A stretch of 64,000 bases of DNA from Serendipita indica DSM 11827. Its lineage: Eukaryota; Basidiomycota; Agaricomycetes; Sebacinales; Serendipitaceae. How positions within the stretch are numbered: the first letter of the stretch is position 1; each line of letters opens with the position of its first letter. The position numbers were made by a program, and so were the translations under genes. Where the stretch lies: NCBI GenBank assembly GCA_910890315.1, contig CAJVGD010000010.1, positions 186,001-250,000 of the forward strand. The letters run 5' to 3'. Below, in pieces: positions 21,282 through 33,306 of this stretch. The notes under the pieces were generated by a model, which did no database searches, was not told the DNA's origin, and was given only the letters and a program-made list of their open reading frames with translations.

Positions 21282-23101
21282 ATGAGTTTTGTGCATCTTA
21301 CAGAGCCAAAGAGAGTCAAACCTGCCGAACATTCGCATGAGGGCGAAGCTATTCAACTAGCGACGACCAGACAGCTGGCTTCAGGCGTGGGGCCAGACCG
21401 CGGCGACGAAGCTATTTCGACTAGACCAGAAGATAGCCAACACGTTACAGAGCTACCTCCTGTTGACCATGGATTTGGCGCTTGGTCTTTCGTAAGTTAT
21501 CCAGCGAACACGCTGCTCTGATTTTGACCCATTGCAGCTGGTGGCGTGCTTCTTTGCGGAAACGATTGTTTGGGGGTTTCCTAGTGCATTTGGTGTCTTT
21601 CTAGATGCATATTTGCGTGATCCTCGCTTCGCAAACCAACGCAACGCGCGTTCCCTATTGCCACTCACTGGAAACCTTACGTCTGGTATCATGTTCTGTG
21701 CAGGTGTGCTTCCTCCCTCCATCTAGTTATGTTCCAATTCTATATAGGTCCGTTCGCACATGCTGTGATGTATCGGTACCCTCAGTGGAGACAACATGCG
21801 ATGTATCTCGGGGCTGCCATATGTTTTACGAGCCTCTTTGCAGCCAGCTTTACTACTGATGTTTGTCCCATATCCAGCGCCAATTCAACTGTCACTCAAG
21901 GAAGATAGATTCGCTACCTAGTATTTTACCAAGGCATTCTTTACGCTTTAGGAGGAGGTTCGTGCAGCCTAGTCAACCCTTGCAGCGCTGATCTCTTTTG
22001 CACAGTGCTGCTCTACAATCCATGCCTCTCGTATACATCCGAATGGTTCGTTGTACGGCGTGGGTTTGCCAACGGCGTAATCTACGCGGGGACGGCCGTC
22101 GGAGGCTTGATTCTCCCGCTGATACTTCCAAGCGTTATTGAGCGTCAAGGGGCGGCAAAGGCTCTACGTATGCTCGCTATTGTTGTTGGCGCATTCCTCT
22201 TGCCTGCCTTGCCATTTCTCAAGGGACGTCTACCACCAGCAAGAGTCCAAGGCCCTTCGACTCGGTCGGTCTCGGGAAGGCTATTCAGGAATCCAGGATT
22301 TCATGTTGCACTGGGAATGAATACATTTCAAGGATTCGGTCTATGTGTCCATATCTGTGGTGCTCGTCGTTGACTTTCCACAGGATATTTCGTACCACTG
22401 GTTTGGCTTCCAAGTAAGCACCTTCGTAAATAGTTCCAAAATCAGCACCTATGGCCCTGCAGCATTCGCCACGGAGATGAAGTTGAGCGCTACCAATGCA
22501 TCGATTGCGCTTGCTGTTCTCAATGGTGCGTGAATGCTCTTCCAGTGACATTGTAAATGAACGCACCTAGGCTCATCTGTTATTGGTCGACTTGGAGCTG
22601 GGACCCTCTCGGATATCATAGACCCCTGGATATTGGCGCTCTCTACGCTACTTGGGAGCTGTCTCGCCACATTTATTCTCTGGGGGGTCCTAAGCCACAC
22701 TTTGGGTGGGCTAATTGCGTTCGGATTCGTCTATGGTTTAATTGCCGGGGGATGGACCAGTATGTGGAATGGCTTCATCCGGCCCATCTCGCGTGAGTGG
22801 CTAAGATGTACTGCACGTCTACTGACAGGACTCAGCCGATGATCCAAAGTTAGCCACCAAGTTCATTGGCTATATGATGCTCTCTACAGGTGTTGGGAAT
22901 ATCCTCTCGACACCCATCTCCACTGCACTGACAAAGCAGAACGCTTCCTCGATGCATGCCCGCCTAGGGTTCGACGTCGGGGGAGGAAAGTTTGAGAATG
23001 TGATTATATATGCCGGGATGTGCTTTGCAGGTGCGACGGTAATGGCTGGATCGGGATGGTTGGTCGAACAGGGCAGAGCGGGGAGAACTAGAGGATTGTG
23101 A
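21282..23101 (+). CDS. MFS monocarboxylate-transporter-like permease (copy B, intact)
   Basis: Exon 1 is 21282-21491 and the next exon starts at 21538. Further short exons follow to the stop at 23101. The hydrophilic N-terminal tail ends in VDHGFGAWSF, the fungal form of the MCT signature before helix 1. Then come LVACFFAETIVWGFPSAFGVF, a 12-helix pattern, GFANGVIYAGTAVGGLILPL in the middle, KGRLPPAR in the cytoplasmic loop, and MMLSTGVGNILSTPIS near the end. MCT-like (MCH-type) permeases of fungi move monocarboxylates, riboflavin or unknown small acids; the substrate is not readable. This is the whole copy of the duplicated ABC/MFS segment, and it is similar to the pair at 44936-49200. Confidence 0.85.
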
Positions 23102-23232
23102 TGCATTGCAGGACAAACACGTAAAAACCACATAGGAATATATATCTGGAAGATAAACGGGCGTAACCAGTTGCTTCTCTGACGGGCAGAGTGGACACCA
23201 AACTTGGTCTCCTCTACAGCTCCAATTTCAAG

Positions 23233-24668
23233 ATGGCAGACGCTGGCTTCTTCCGCGGAACCAATGTCAACTCTGACAGCAGATTCTCCGACAAGGAGCT
23301 CAAGTTGCTGAAGACGCTGCGGTTCCCACCTGAATTCGAGAAAAAGGTGTGCTCGTGCGCTGCGAACAACCTCAACACGGCTAATTATTCTCGCTTCGGA
23401 CGTAGGTGGACATGAGAAAAGTCAAATTAGAAGTTCTCAAGCCATGGATCAACACTCGTTTCACAGAGCTCAACGGATTTGAGGATGAAATCGTTGCGTC
23501 GATGATCGTCGGACTTTTGGAGGACAAGGAGAACCCAGTGCGTCTTTGAAGTGTATTCAGGATCATACTAAACATGTCGTGAAAGATGCCAGATCCTCGT
23601 AAGATTCAGATTCAAGTTCAAGGCTTTCTGAATAAAAATGCGCCTGTTTTCATGTCCGAGTTGTGGAAACTGCTCCTTGACGCGCAAAGTAATCCTCATG
23701 GAATCCCACAATCGATGATCGACGAACAAAAGGCAAAATTCATGGCTGGCGGAGGAGACCGAACATCTCGTTTCGACCAGGGTCCTTCTGAAGGCGGGAA
23801 CAGAGACTATGGGCACCGAGGTGGCTACGAAAATAGAGGTCGTGGCAGAGATTTCGGAGATAGAGGAGGTAGGGGAGGCGAGCGGCGAGGACGTGGATTC
23901 CGAGGACGAGGTGGTGGGCGATACGATGGACCTCCACCAAGGAGGAGATTTTCCCCGGATAGACGTTCTAGGAGTCCACCTGGACGACGCTCTAGGAGTC
24001 CGCTTGGACGACGCTCTAGGAGCCCACCTGGAAGGCGTCACGATATTGGTGGAAGATCTCGGTCTCGTTCACCTCCTAGACGTGGCTATCGCTCACCTTC
24101 CCCTCGGCGTCGCTATAGATCACGTAGCAGGGATAGTAGAGCGTCCTCTAGTAGATCAAGATCAAGGTCTCCACCCAGGAGAGGGGGAAAATACTCCAGG
24201 TACTCGCGGTCACGCTCAGGATCCAGGAGCTCGCTGCCAAGAAAACGAAAGGGAAGATCCTCCTCTCGTTCGTCCATGTCGGTCGATCGCAATTCTCCCA
24301 AGAAGGTCAAGCGCGAGCATTCGCGTACCCGCGACAGAAGCCCGCCACGACGGTACCAAGGTGGAAAGGGGCGGTCCAGAACTCGGTCTAGCTCTCCACC
24401 GCGAAAACGTCGCTCTCTCTCGGCGACTCCTCCTATGAAGCGCGAGTCGCCATCGCGTTCGGTTGCTTCGTCTCGCTCGAGAAGTAGGACACCGGCCAAG
24501 GCGGATATGGACATGGACGTGCGTTTTTCTTGTTTTATTCTCGTACATTGTTGATAACCACTATAGGGCAGTCAAGGAGTCGACCTTGACCGGCTTGAGA
24601 GCGAGGCCAAAGAAAAGGTTCTGCGGGCAAAGGCTCTCAAAGCACGCCAGGCTGGAATGAAAAAATAA
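23233..24668 (+). CDS. PWI-domain SR-related splicing factor (SRm160/SRRM1-like)
   Basis: Four exons fit: 23233-23346, 23406-23537, 23586-24518 and 24567-24668, about 426 residues. Residues 1-125 hold the PWI domain, which binds nucleic acid (FFRGTNVNSDSRFSDKELK, VLKPWINTRFTELNGFEDEI, VASMIVGLLEDK, FLNKNAPVFMSELWKLLLDA). An RGG/Gly-rich stretch follows, then a long RS domain with repeated RSRSPPRR and RRSRSPPGR units. The last exon is a short charged helix (DLDRLESEAKEKVLRAKAL). SRRM1-type proteins are co-activators in exon-dependent splicing and 3'-end processing, and are part of the exon-junction region. The long antisense and alternate-frame openings in the RS domain are artefacts of its composition. 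Confidence 0.9.
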
Positions 24669-24953
24669 ATATAACAAAGAGGCGCATCGTATTTTATTTT
24701 CCGCTTCCCGTTCATTGCATATTGCTCATATGCCTCCACCTTGACGCAGCGTCTGCTTGTCATTTCATCAATGCTCAAGGCGTGTGCGCGGTTGCTCTCA
24801 TGCTCTCAGCTTATTATTACATTTTGATACTGATTAGACTTTGAGATTCTACAGGTGAAGCACATCTGCGCGGTTAATCCAGGACTGAGCGGTGTAGCAA
24901 CCATAATGTATGCAGCTCGGTCTGTCCCACTCTTGAATGTAAGCACAAAGGCT

Positions 24954-26550
24954 TTACCAGCTCATGTCTTTACGATTCTCGGCTGAAGAATTATGAGAAT
25001 GGTAGTGCGATGGGTGACTGTCTCTACCTTGCTTGCGCTCCCGTTCTGCTTGAAGTATTCTACGATTATGTTCGTCCATCATGTCGACGTATGGCTTGAG
25101 TGACGTGTGCTCCCAGTTGAGCGTGCTCGGATCTTCGGTTTTGGTTCCTAGAGCATCTAGTTCTCCCAGGAGCTGACCCACGGTTGGTACGTCCTCGGGG
25201 ACAAAGTCTTTGACCATTTTTGGGTCAACAGGAACACAAACTCGTCCTAGTCTGATTTAGCGTACTGGTAGAGGATGATAAGAAGATGCTGACCTGTAGA
25301 GGGATGAATGCAAAAAGGCGCTTTGAGAAGATGGTTTCGGTGCTTGGTGACTTCAGCATCAATCCTTGGATAGGTGTATTGTAGAACAATATCCTCCATA
25401 GCGGCCATGAGCGCGGCCTGTTCTTTTTCTGAGTTTGAAGCAGGGACCGGGATGGGTACTTACCCTTCGAGTCGACCCCTTGGCTACAGCTTTGACCTCT
25501 CGTCTGAGGTCGTTCCACCTTCTTTCGCTGATGCTCTGTTCTTTCGAACTGTAGTCGTCCTCATCCTCATCTTCCCATTTCTTCCGAAGGTTGCTTACAA
25601 CTTCACGGTCGGGCAACAGCTCGAGAAGGGTTTCCCATCCTTGACGAGATCCGAAGCAATCTTGGTCTTCTAAGACGATGGGCATAAAGTGATTCTCGTT
25701 CAGGATATCCAGAGAGGATTGCAACGATGGTGGAAGCCCGCCTAATGAGATTGCGCGATCAGTGAAGGACGAGTGAAGGGATATGAGTGTTCACCAGCTA
25801 CGCGAACGTTGACCTTTTTGACCATGTCTTTGCCTCCTTTGACGACTTCCAGCCAGCCCATGATCGCTCGGCGTTGGTCGTCCGTCAGGACCATGGCAGA
25901 TTCATCCGATACCCAGCAGTGAATACCACGTCGACCTGAATAGACCCATAGGAGGAGTCTATCGGACGAGTCAGGATAAGGAGGCTCGAAAGAGTGGTTG
26001 GCTTACTGATAACCAAAATCCCGACGCAATGTCGTGTCTAGCACGCTCACCGCAGCAGATATGAAGGCCCAACAGCGGCGACAGATGGCTCCTCCAGTAC
26101 AGCAAGTACGGATTGCGTCGTAGTCGGTCATATCAATATCGAAGACCAATTCTCTGCGCAAAGGTTGAAGTGCTGAAGCAGGGAGCGTCTTCTTATCTTT
26201 GGGCTGGATAAAGTTTGTTAGATACGCCTGCAGGGACTGAAATTACTGACCCTGGCGTTGTAGACTGCACCAATTTCGAATCGACTGGGGATGAGCCTCA
26301 TGATTTGCTTCTTGAGATCGTCCACCTCCTGGAAACTATTGTAGCGAAGGTACGCGTCGTTTTGGAGGGTGAATGCAAACTCGCGATGGGTCCAATTGGT
26401 GCTGCTCTTTGGAACGCCGGCGTCCTTTGTGGAGATGGGAACTGGTGTATGTGAAAGCCATGTATAGAGGGATTTGAATGGGTATAGTCGACTGTAAAAG
26501 GCGGACATCACTTCTGGCGATTTTGGATCTGCCTGTTGTTCCGTCGCCAT
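24954..26550 (-). CDS. PRI1: DNA primase small (catalytic) subunit
   Basis: The start at 26550 gives MATEQQADPKSPEVMSAFYS followed by RLYPFKSLYTWLSH, REFAFTLQNDAYLRYNSF and FEIGAVYNAR, all hallmarks of eukaryotic PriS. The next exons have the catalytic ELVFDIDMTDYD (metal-binding Asp pair, about 26110-26145), the zinc-binding CCTGGAICRRCW, and SGRRGIHCWVSDESA. A clade-typical C-terminal part follows (YPRIDAEVTKH, LLKAPFCIHPSTG), ending at 24954. Several short introns interrupt the gene. The protein makes the RNA primer for DNA polymerase alpha in the replisome. The gene is divergent from MSH6 over 161 bp. Confidence 0.92.
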
Positions 26551-26711
26551 TGCGCTGCAAGGGATTAGAGTTTGACTGATTAGTATGACTAAATATCATT
26601 CACACGTCGTTTGCTGCCATTTGCCTTTAGATGGAAGGGTCCAAGAGGTGAGCGGAGTTTGGAACGCGCCTCGATTGACGCGTCTTGACCGCTTGACCGT
26701 ATCCTCTCGCA
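26551..26711. promoter_or_regulatory. Shared divergent promoter of primase and MSH6 with MCB-like site
   Basis: Only 161 bp separate the two start codons. It contains ACGCGT at 26678-26683 (palindromic, the MluI cell-cycle box) and a near match AACGCG at 26663-26668. In ascomycete yeasts MBF (Mbp1-Swi6) binds ACGCGT to drive replication and repair genes at G1/S. Whether the same factor acts here is inferred from the site and the gene functions. Confidence 0.55.
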
Positions 26712-29700
26712 ATGTCGAAACAACAGCCAAAACAACGCACACTCGAGTTCTTCTTGTCAAAACCAAAACAGGGACAAGCAGACGAGACTGCTAACAAAAA
26801 TACGGGAAGTGCTCCAAAGCCAAAGACGGCAACGAACAGCACGTCAAGCTCGACTCTACCAAGTTCAGATTCAAAGGATGCCAAATCTTTGGCAAAGCAG
26901 CCAACATCGAGCAGCTCTGGGTCTAACCAGGACCAGAAAGTTCGATCCTCGTTATCTTCGCGTGGTCAAGATGACCGAGATGAATCCCCGCTAAACTCCT
27001 TTGCCCTCTCGTCTTCTCGTAGTGTCGCTAGCGACGCGCGTTCAAGGGCGAGCACGGCGTCACGCGAAACACCCCCAGCGAGCGAAGTTATGGATCTCGA
27101 CGGTATGGAAGAAGATGAAGAAGAGGATATTCGTCCTGTTAGTTTCAATCTCCGCGTCGTGTTCCACATTTCAGGATGCTAACAACGCCATTTTCGCTTA
27201 GACACGCCTCAAACGCAAGCATGCTCTGACTGTTGATTCCGACTCTGAAGACGGCACGAATAATGCTACCAAGCGCGCGCACAGTGTCAAAAGGAAGAGC
27301 GTAGATCTCTCCCAATTCGATGCAGGGTCAAGCGACGACGTGAATACCGGGAAAAAGGGCAAGGCTCGTACGTAGTTAAAAGCTCTCACGCTGTTAATAC
27401 TGATACAACAATACAAGTGGCGCGTCCGACGAAGCGCCGCAAGACTTCGACTGCCGACGACGACTTTATCGTTCCAGATGACGAAGAGGAAGAAGACGAG
27501 CCGGTCGTGCTCGATTTTAACGTATCTGACGAAGACCTTGGTCTCTCCAAGTCCAAATCGCTCAAAAATTCCAAGTCCAAGTCATCCCTTCGAACCAGCG
27601 ACGAGGAAGATTCGCAGCCCGTAAAGAGCAAAGCACGCGCCAAGGCGCCTCGTCCTTCCATTTCACACAATGCATCTTCGAATAACAGTGGCTACGGCAT
27701 GCTTACCGCGGCAGAGCAGAGAATCCAGAATCAAAAACAGGAAAAGGAAAAGGAAGAGAAGCCATATGGTTTCCTCGAAGACGTTCGCGATGTATGTTAT
27801 GTTTCTTTTCAGATCTTCTTCTGTTGACGTCTGTTAGAAAGATAATCGGAGGCCGACTGACGAAGGTTACGATCCTCGTTCCCTATACATTCCCAAAGAG
27901 GCGTGGAAGGAGTTTACCCCATTCGAAACTCAGGTGATGCTCTCCAGTAAATCACCATCATCAACTCATCACTTGGCTAGTTTTGGGAGATCAAGCGAGA
28001 TCATTATGATACAGTGAGTCCACGATGACAAGCAACCGACCGCCACTCACCTAGGTTCAGATATTGTTCTTTCAAAAGGGGTACGCGTGTATCACATCTA
28101 GATACTCCTATTGATTGTTCGCAGAAAATTCTACGAGCTTTATGAGGACGACGCCCGAATCGGTCACCAGCTCTTCGACCTCAAGCTCACGTCACGCGTC
28201 AAGATGTCGATGGTTGGCGTGCCAGAATCCAGTTTTGACTTTTGGGCGAACAAGTTTCTCGCAAGAGGGTACAAAGTTGGCAAGGTCGAGCAAGCCGAGA
28301 CGAGCATCGGTGCAGAAATGCGAGCCGCGGCTGGCGCTGGAAAGGGTGAGAATCTGCCGAGATATATACGCCCTTGACTGAGTTTCAAAAGGCAAAGGAA
28401 AGGAACTCGTAAAACGCGTTTTGAACAAGGTCTTCACGACGGGAACGCTGATGGACGGCGAGTATCTTATCGACGAAGAGGCTAGTCACTGTGTTTCCAT
28501 TCGGGTGAGACTGTCTGCTGCTCAGAATGAACAATCGTTGACGGCTCTCAAGGAACAAGGGGAAAGCAAGTTTGGCTTTGCGATTCTCGACAGCTCGACC
28601 TCGGAGTTTAAACTTTGCTCTTTTGAAGACGACGTGTGTCGGACTAGGATGGAGACTCTCTTGCGGCAGTTAAGACCCAAGGAGGTCATCGTCAGCAAGG
28701 CATGGCACAACTTTTCTGTGTACAAGCAAGAACTTACTGTCATATAGGGCAATCTTTCCGTCTCAACCAATCGCTTGCTCAAAAACGTCCTCCCGGGAAG
28801 CTGCGCCATCACATCTTTGCGGCCCGTAGAAGGCTTCGACTATCAGACGACTCTCAAGGAACTATCGAGTCTATATCCGTCACCGGAGGATGACGACGAT
28901 GGCTCAGGCGCTGGTATGCCAGAAGCTATTCGATCCATGATAGGAGAGGAGGCGCCTATTATTGCTTTAGGAGCCATGATCTGGTGAGTATGATTTCTTC
29001 GATAGAGTGGCTCTGAAGAAGAGCGGATAGGTATCTTCGTACCCTCAATATCGACGCTGCCCTGCTCTCGGCCAAGAACTTCAACATTTACGACCCGATG
29101 CGCCGTGGTGAAGGATTGGTGCTGGACGGGCAGACATTGGCGCATATCGAGGTACGGTTAGACGCTATATGCGGCTGACTTGACTCATGGTCGATAAAAG
29201 GTTTTGATGAACAGTGATGGCTCCGACGACGGGACGTTGCTCAAGCTGCTCGGTCGCTGCGTGACCCCTTTTGGTGCGTACCTTAACCTATAAATTGGCA
29301 CATATCCTAACTAATATGCAGGCAAGCGTCTGTTTAGGATCTGGCTTTGCACCCCTCTTCGCGAAATCAAGCAGATCAACGATCGGTAAGACGTTTTTGG
29401 TCAACCCGTGCCCCAGCTCACGTCCGTACAGACTTGATGCTGTAGAGGATCTCATGCGACACGATACGTTTGAAAAGGAGTTCACGGACCTCGTGCGTGG
29501 TATGCCAGACCTTGAGCGTATCGTCTCGCGCATCCATGCTGGGACCTGCAAAGTCAAAGACTTTCTCAAAGTTCTCGAGGTTCGTCATTGAGTCTCTTAG
29601 CGATGTAATGCTTACCAGTTTCCAGTCCTTTAAGAAACTTAACAATGGGCTCAGTGGCTTGGCCGAAAAAGCGTCCTGCTTTGACACACAGACCGTCGCT

Positions 29701-31271
29701 GGCTTGCTCCGATCGGCACACGACCTCAAGCCGTACCTAAAGGCTGTTCGAGGGATGTTCGTTCCGCCTTCTAACGACAACTTTGAGCTCATCCCTGAGG
29801 ATGGAGTTGATGAAGAATACGACACGATCGCAAAGGAGATCCATGACATTGAAACAGATTTGGAGCAGCGACTTGCGAGACTCGCTAAGAAGCTAGAGTG
29901 CGTTCTTCAGGCGTTCATTGGTCTTTACTTACACTCCTTAGTATCAAACTCGAGTTTTGGCACAGTGCGACTGGGACAAAGGATATTTACCTCGTACAAG
30001 TTAACGCACCAGACAAAAAGTCGGTTCCAAAGGACTGGCAGAAGCAAAATGATACCAAGGCAAAGGCGCGGTTCATGGTGCCCGACTTTGCGGGTCCGAT
30101 TCGAAAGCTAAAAGAGGCGCGAGAGACGATGAAGACGGTTGTCAAGGGGTTCACGTCTCGGCTTTATGCAGCATTTGATGCCGATCGCGACGTTTGGTTG
30201 CGGACTGTACGGGTGACGGCCGAGTTGGATTGTCTGCTCAGTCTCGCCAAGGCGTCTGCGGCTATCGGAAGTCCGAGTTGTCGACCAGAGTTTGTGCAGA
30301 GTGATAAAGCGTTTGTCGATTTTGAAGAGCTTCGTCATCCTGGCATCGCTATGGCTTTGGGAGCGAAAGGAGGGGCCGACTTTATTGCCAATGATGTCAA
30401 GATGGGAAGCGACGGCAAGCAGAGGATCATGCTTCTTACAGGACCGAACATGGCTGGTCAGTACGCTTATTTCTGCGAAGTCTAGGCTCATACCCGAAAG
30501 GCAAGAGCACATTGATGCGCCAAACATGTGTCGGTGTGATTATGGCACAGCTTGGAATGTATGTCCCAGCAACAGGAGCAAAGTGAGCTATGTTCCTTTT
30601 GCCGAATTGGGCCTCATGTCTGCTAGACTGTCACCAGTCGACGCTATTCTCACTCGCATGGGTGCATACGACAATATGTTTTCCAACTCTTCTACGTTCA
30701 AGGTAGAACTAGACGAATGCTGCAAGATTCTGCGCGAAGCCACGCCCAAATCACTTGTCATCCTTGACGAGCTCGGTCGCGGCACTTCGACGTTTGACGG
30801 CATCGCGATCGCTGGTGCAGTTTTACATCACCTCGCCACGCATACTCTTGCACTCTCCTTCTTTGCAACTCACTATTCTACGTTGACAAACGACTATGCG
30901 TACCACCAGAATATCAGTATGATGCACATGGCCACGGGCTTTGATGACGAGAACCGAGAGGTACGTTAGAGGCGATTCTATGAATTGGCTAACCGCTCTT
31001 CTAGCTCATTTGGCTATACAAGCTAGTCGAAGGGGTCGCACCGTCGTCGTTTGGAACACACGTTGCCAGCCTTGCCGGTGTTCCAAAGGACGTTGTAGAG
31101 CGAGCAGATGTCGTGTCCAAGGACTTTGCTCGACAGTTTGCAGAACGACTCGCTGGTCGGACTGTGGGGCGTGTGCCTGTTACGGCGCAAGTCGACTTGG
31201 CGTATCTCGCAAAGCTGGTGGACGGCACAGTCAAGCTCAGTGATGATCCAGTCCGCAAAAGGAGGTGTTGA
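26712..31271 (+). CDS. MSH6: DNA mismatch repair protein MSH6
   Basis: The N-terminus has a PIP-like peptide (QRTLEFFL) for PCNA binding, then a long acidic, Ser-rich tether. The MutS mismatch-binding domain carries [15 protein letters not shown], with the Phe-x-Glu wedge (about 28060-28150). The connector, lever and clamp run to about 30300. The ATPase has Walker A TGPNMAGKST (split by an intron at 30457-30501), then [10 protein letters not shown], Walker [18 protein letters not shown] and FFATHYSTL. The protein pairs with MSH2 (MutS-alpha) to find base mismatches. The frame stops at 31271 after [10 protein letters not shown] second frame running on to 31321 reads [17 protein letters not shown] and looks like the usual family end, so a 2-nt frame change near 31256-31262 or an unseen splice may have altered the last residues. 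Confidence 0.93.
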
Positions 31272-31597
31272 AGATTCTCAAGACGGCTGCTGTGCGCTAT
31301 GCTGAACCACCCACCGCATGAAGGAGATGCTCCTAGAATCGTCGGTTTACGTACTTACTGTATCCTATATTTTAGTGCACTCCCCACTGTCAATCGCTAC
31401 GTTGGCCAGTGATAGTTTCCGATAAGCCTTGCGCGGTCTTGAGGCTGAATGGCGTGATGGCTTATACCCGGAGTCATCCCGGGCCAGCTGTTGCTTTGTG
31501 CTGAACAAGCTTTGGAGCTGACTACTGTAAGCCGCTCGTTCGACGGTCACCCCAGAAGGATCCAAACTCGCCGGGATATCACTGATAATCTCTAAAA

Positions 31598-32921
31598 ATG
31601 AGCGAGGAATCGTCCATTACAGGTGTGTGTCTGTACGGTGTGGCCGTTTGGGCACCAGCAGTCTCTTTTTATCTTTAGATTATCGACAGCTTGCTCAACT
31701 CTGCGCTTCTTAGGACTCAACAAACTGCAGGATGATGCAGAATTAAGCCCAGCGAGCACTGAATCGAATATGCACCGCGATCTCGAGGCGCAGCTGCAGA
31801 TGTGGACAAACCTCCAGTTCAATTCGATTCCAGAAGAATTGGTATTCGCACCTGAGCGGGATACTGCATCCAAGAGTCGCCACAAGGCGCTCAACCCGCA
31901 TCTGTCCGACCTCTCGTTCTTTGGAAATGTCGGCGCCGCAGTCTCTCAGCAAGACTCGACAGCCTCTGCTGCATACGAGAGAGCAAAACAGCAGCAAGCC
32001 ACCCTTTTTGCGGCTGCCCACGCACACTCAATGGACGATTTGCTTGCCTGGGGTATCTACCCTCCGAACTCTGCGGATCAGCTTTTCACAGCCTCACCAG
32101 TTGCTGACAGCGTCGAAAGTCCGATGCTCGATCCTCTGCTTCAGAATCTTGGACAGGGAAGTCGATTCGGGTCTTCGCCGGGAACCGGTCTCCCGCCTCT
32201 GACTCTCCGCGGTATGGACGCAAAAGCGAAGCAGCAGCACCAGCAGCAAGCTCGACCAGTCCAGACCATTCCCCCCGCCACAACAATCGATCCAGCGACG
32301 ACGGCGATCAACCCACCACCATCCAAAAGGGCCAAAGTGAGACGACCACCTGGCGGATTTGGGATCGCAGGAGATCATAATTTGGATCACCACCTGGACG
32401 AGGATGAGGACATGCCAAATGGAGAGGACATGCACGACGGCAAGACGTCGGGCGGCCCTGCCCTCTCTCCGGCCGAGGACAAGCGACGACGAAATACGCT
32501 CGCGAGTGCGCGATTCAGGTTGAAGAAAAAGGAGCGCGAGGCCGCGATGGAGAAGCGTGCGAAGGAGCTCGAAGAGCGCGTTACGGACCTCGAGCGCGAG
32601 TGCGAGAGCTTACGTAAGGAGAATCAGTGGCTCAAGAGCCTCGTCGTAGGCGCCACGACGGGCGAGGAGAGTGTCCCACAGAGCCAGATTACGTCGCCTG
32701 CCAATGGCGTTGTGGAGAGTGCTGGGAGTGCCATTGGTGCCGCACTCGGGGCGCAAGGCAATGTGATTGACATTGATGAGCTCGTTCAAGTTCTCAAGGC
32801 CAAGGGCGCCGTCATCACGTCCTCGACGGGAGGGTCCTCCTCTGCACCCGCTGGCTCGACCTCTGTACCTGCGCCGCCGGCGACTGGCAAGCGAAAGCGC
32901 GGAGCAGCGACCTCGATCTAA
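31598..32921 (+). CDS. bZIP transcription factor (CYS3/Gcn4-like class)
   Basis: Two exons, 31598-31622 and 31714-32921, give about 410 residues. The N-terminal half is low complexity with Gln/Ala runs and possible acidic activation segments. A nuclear localisation-like KRAKVRRP follows. The bZIP domain sits near residues 290-345 (DKRRRNTLASARFRLKKKER basic region, then leucine heptads in ELEERVTDLERECESLRKEN). The NTLASARFRLKKKE core is typical of the Cys-3/MetR-like basidiomycete group that controls sulphur or amino-acid genes. The target is inferred from the basic region only. The C-terminus ends in a basic KRKRGAATSI. Confidence 0.85.
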
Positions 32922-33306
32922 TACTCCTATGTCCCAGGGAGTAGCTCCGTTATTGCCGCTATTTAGGGCCTCGTCAAGCTGGTGACCACTTGTCGGTCGT
33001 CTTTCATGCCCGTCGTCCTCTAGGATCCAACTCCTATGTAATTTCTCCGCTCTCAGATCCATATCCTCGATACAAGATCCAACTCGATGTACAGTCTCTC
33101 CTCCCTTCTTTCACTCTCTTTCCGCACTCGAACCGGTTCGGCCATCTTGGTTTTGGTAGGTTGGACATTACGATTCGATGGTATGTCTAGGCATACGGGA
33201 CATCGCATGTATACAAAAGCTGAAAGAAGAAGATTCAAACCAATCTCATTGTATCACTGCGAACTCGAATTGAGATATAGGAACGACTGAGCTTTGATTA
33301 CAAAGG
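32922..33306. other. Convergent 3' spacer
   Basis: This is the tail-to-tail gap between the bZIP gene and the NACHT-WD40 gene. No gene, RNA or repeat is recognised. Confidence 0.4.

Noticed and set aside
23809-24548. Long open frames on both strands within the SRm160-like gene
   Set aside because: They come from the repetitive Arg/Ser codon composition of the RS domain; the PWI-RS frame explains the region with good splice sites.
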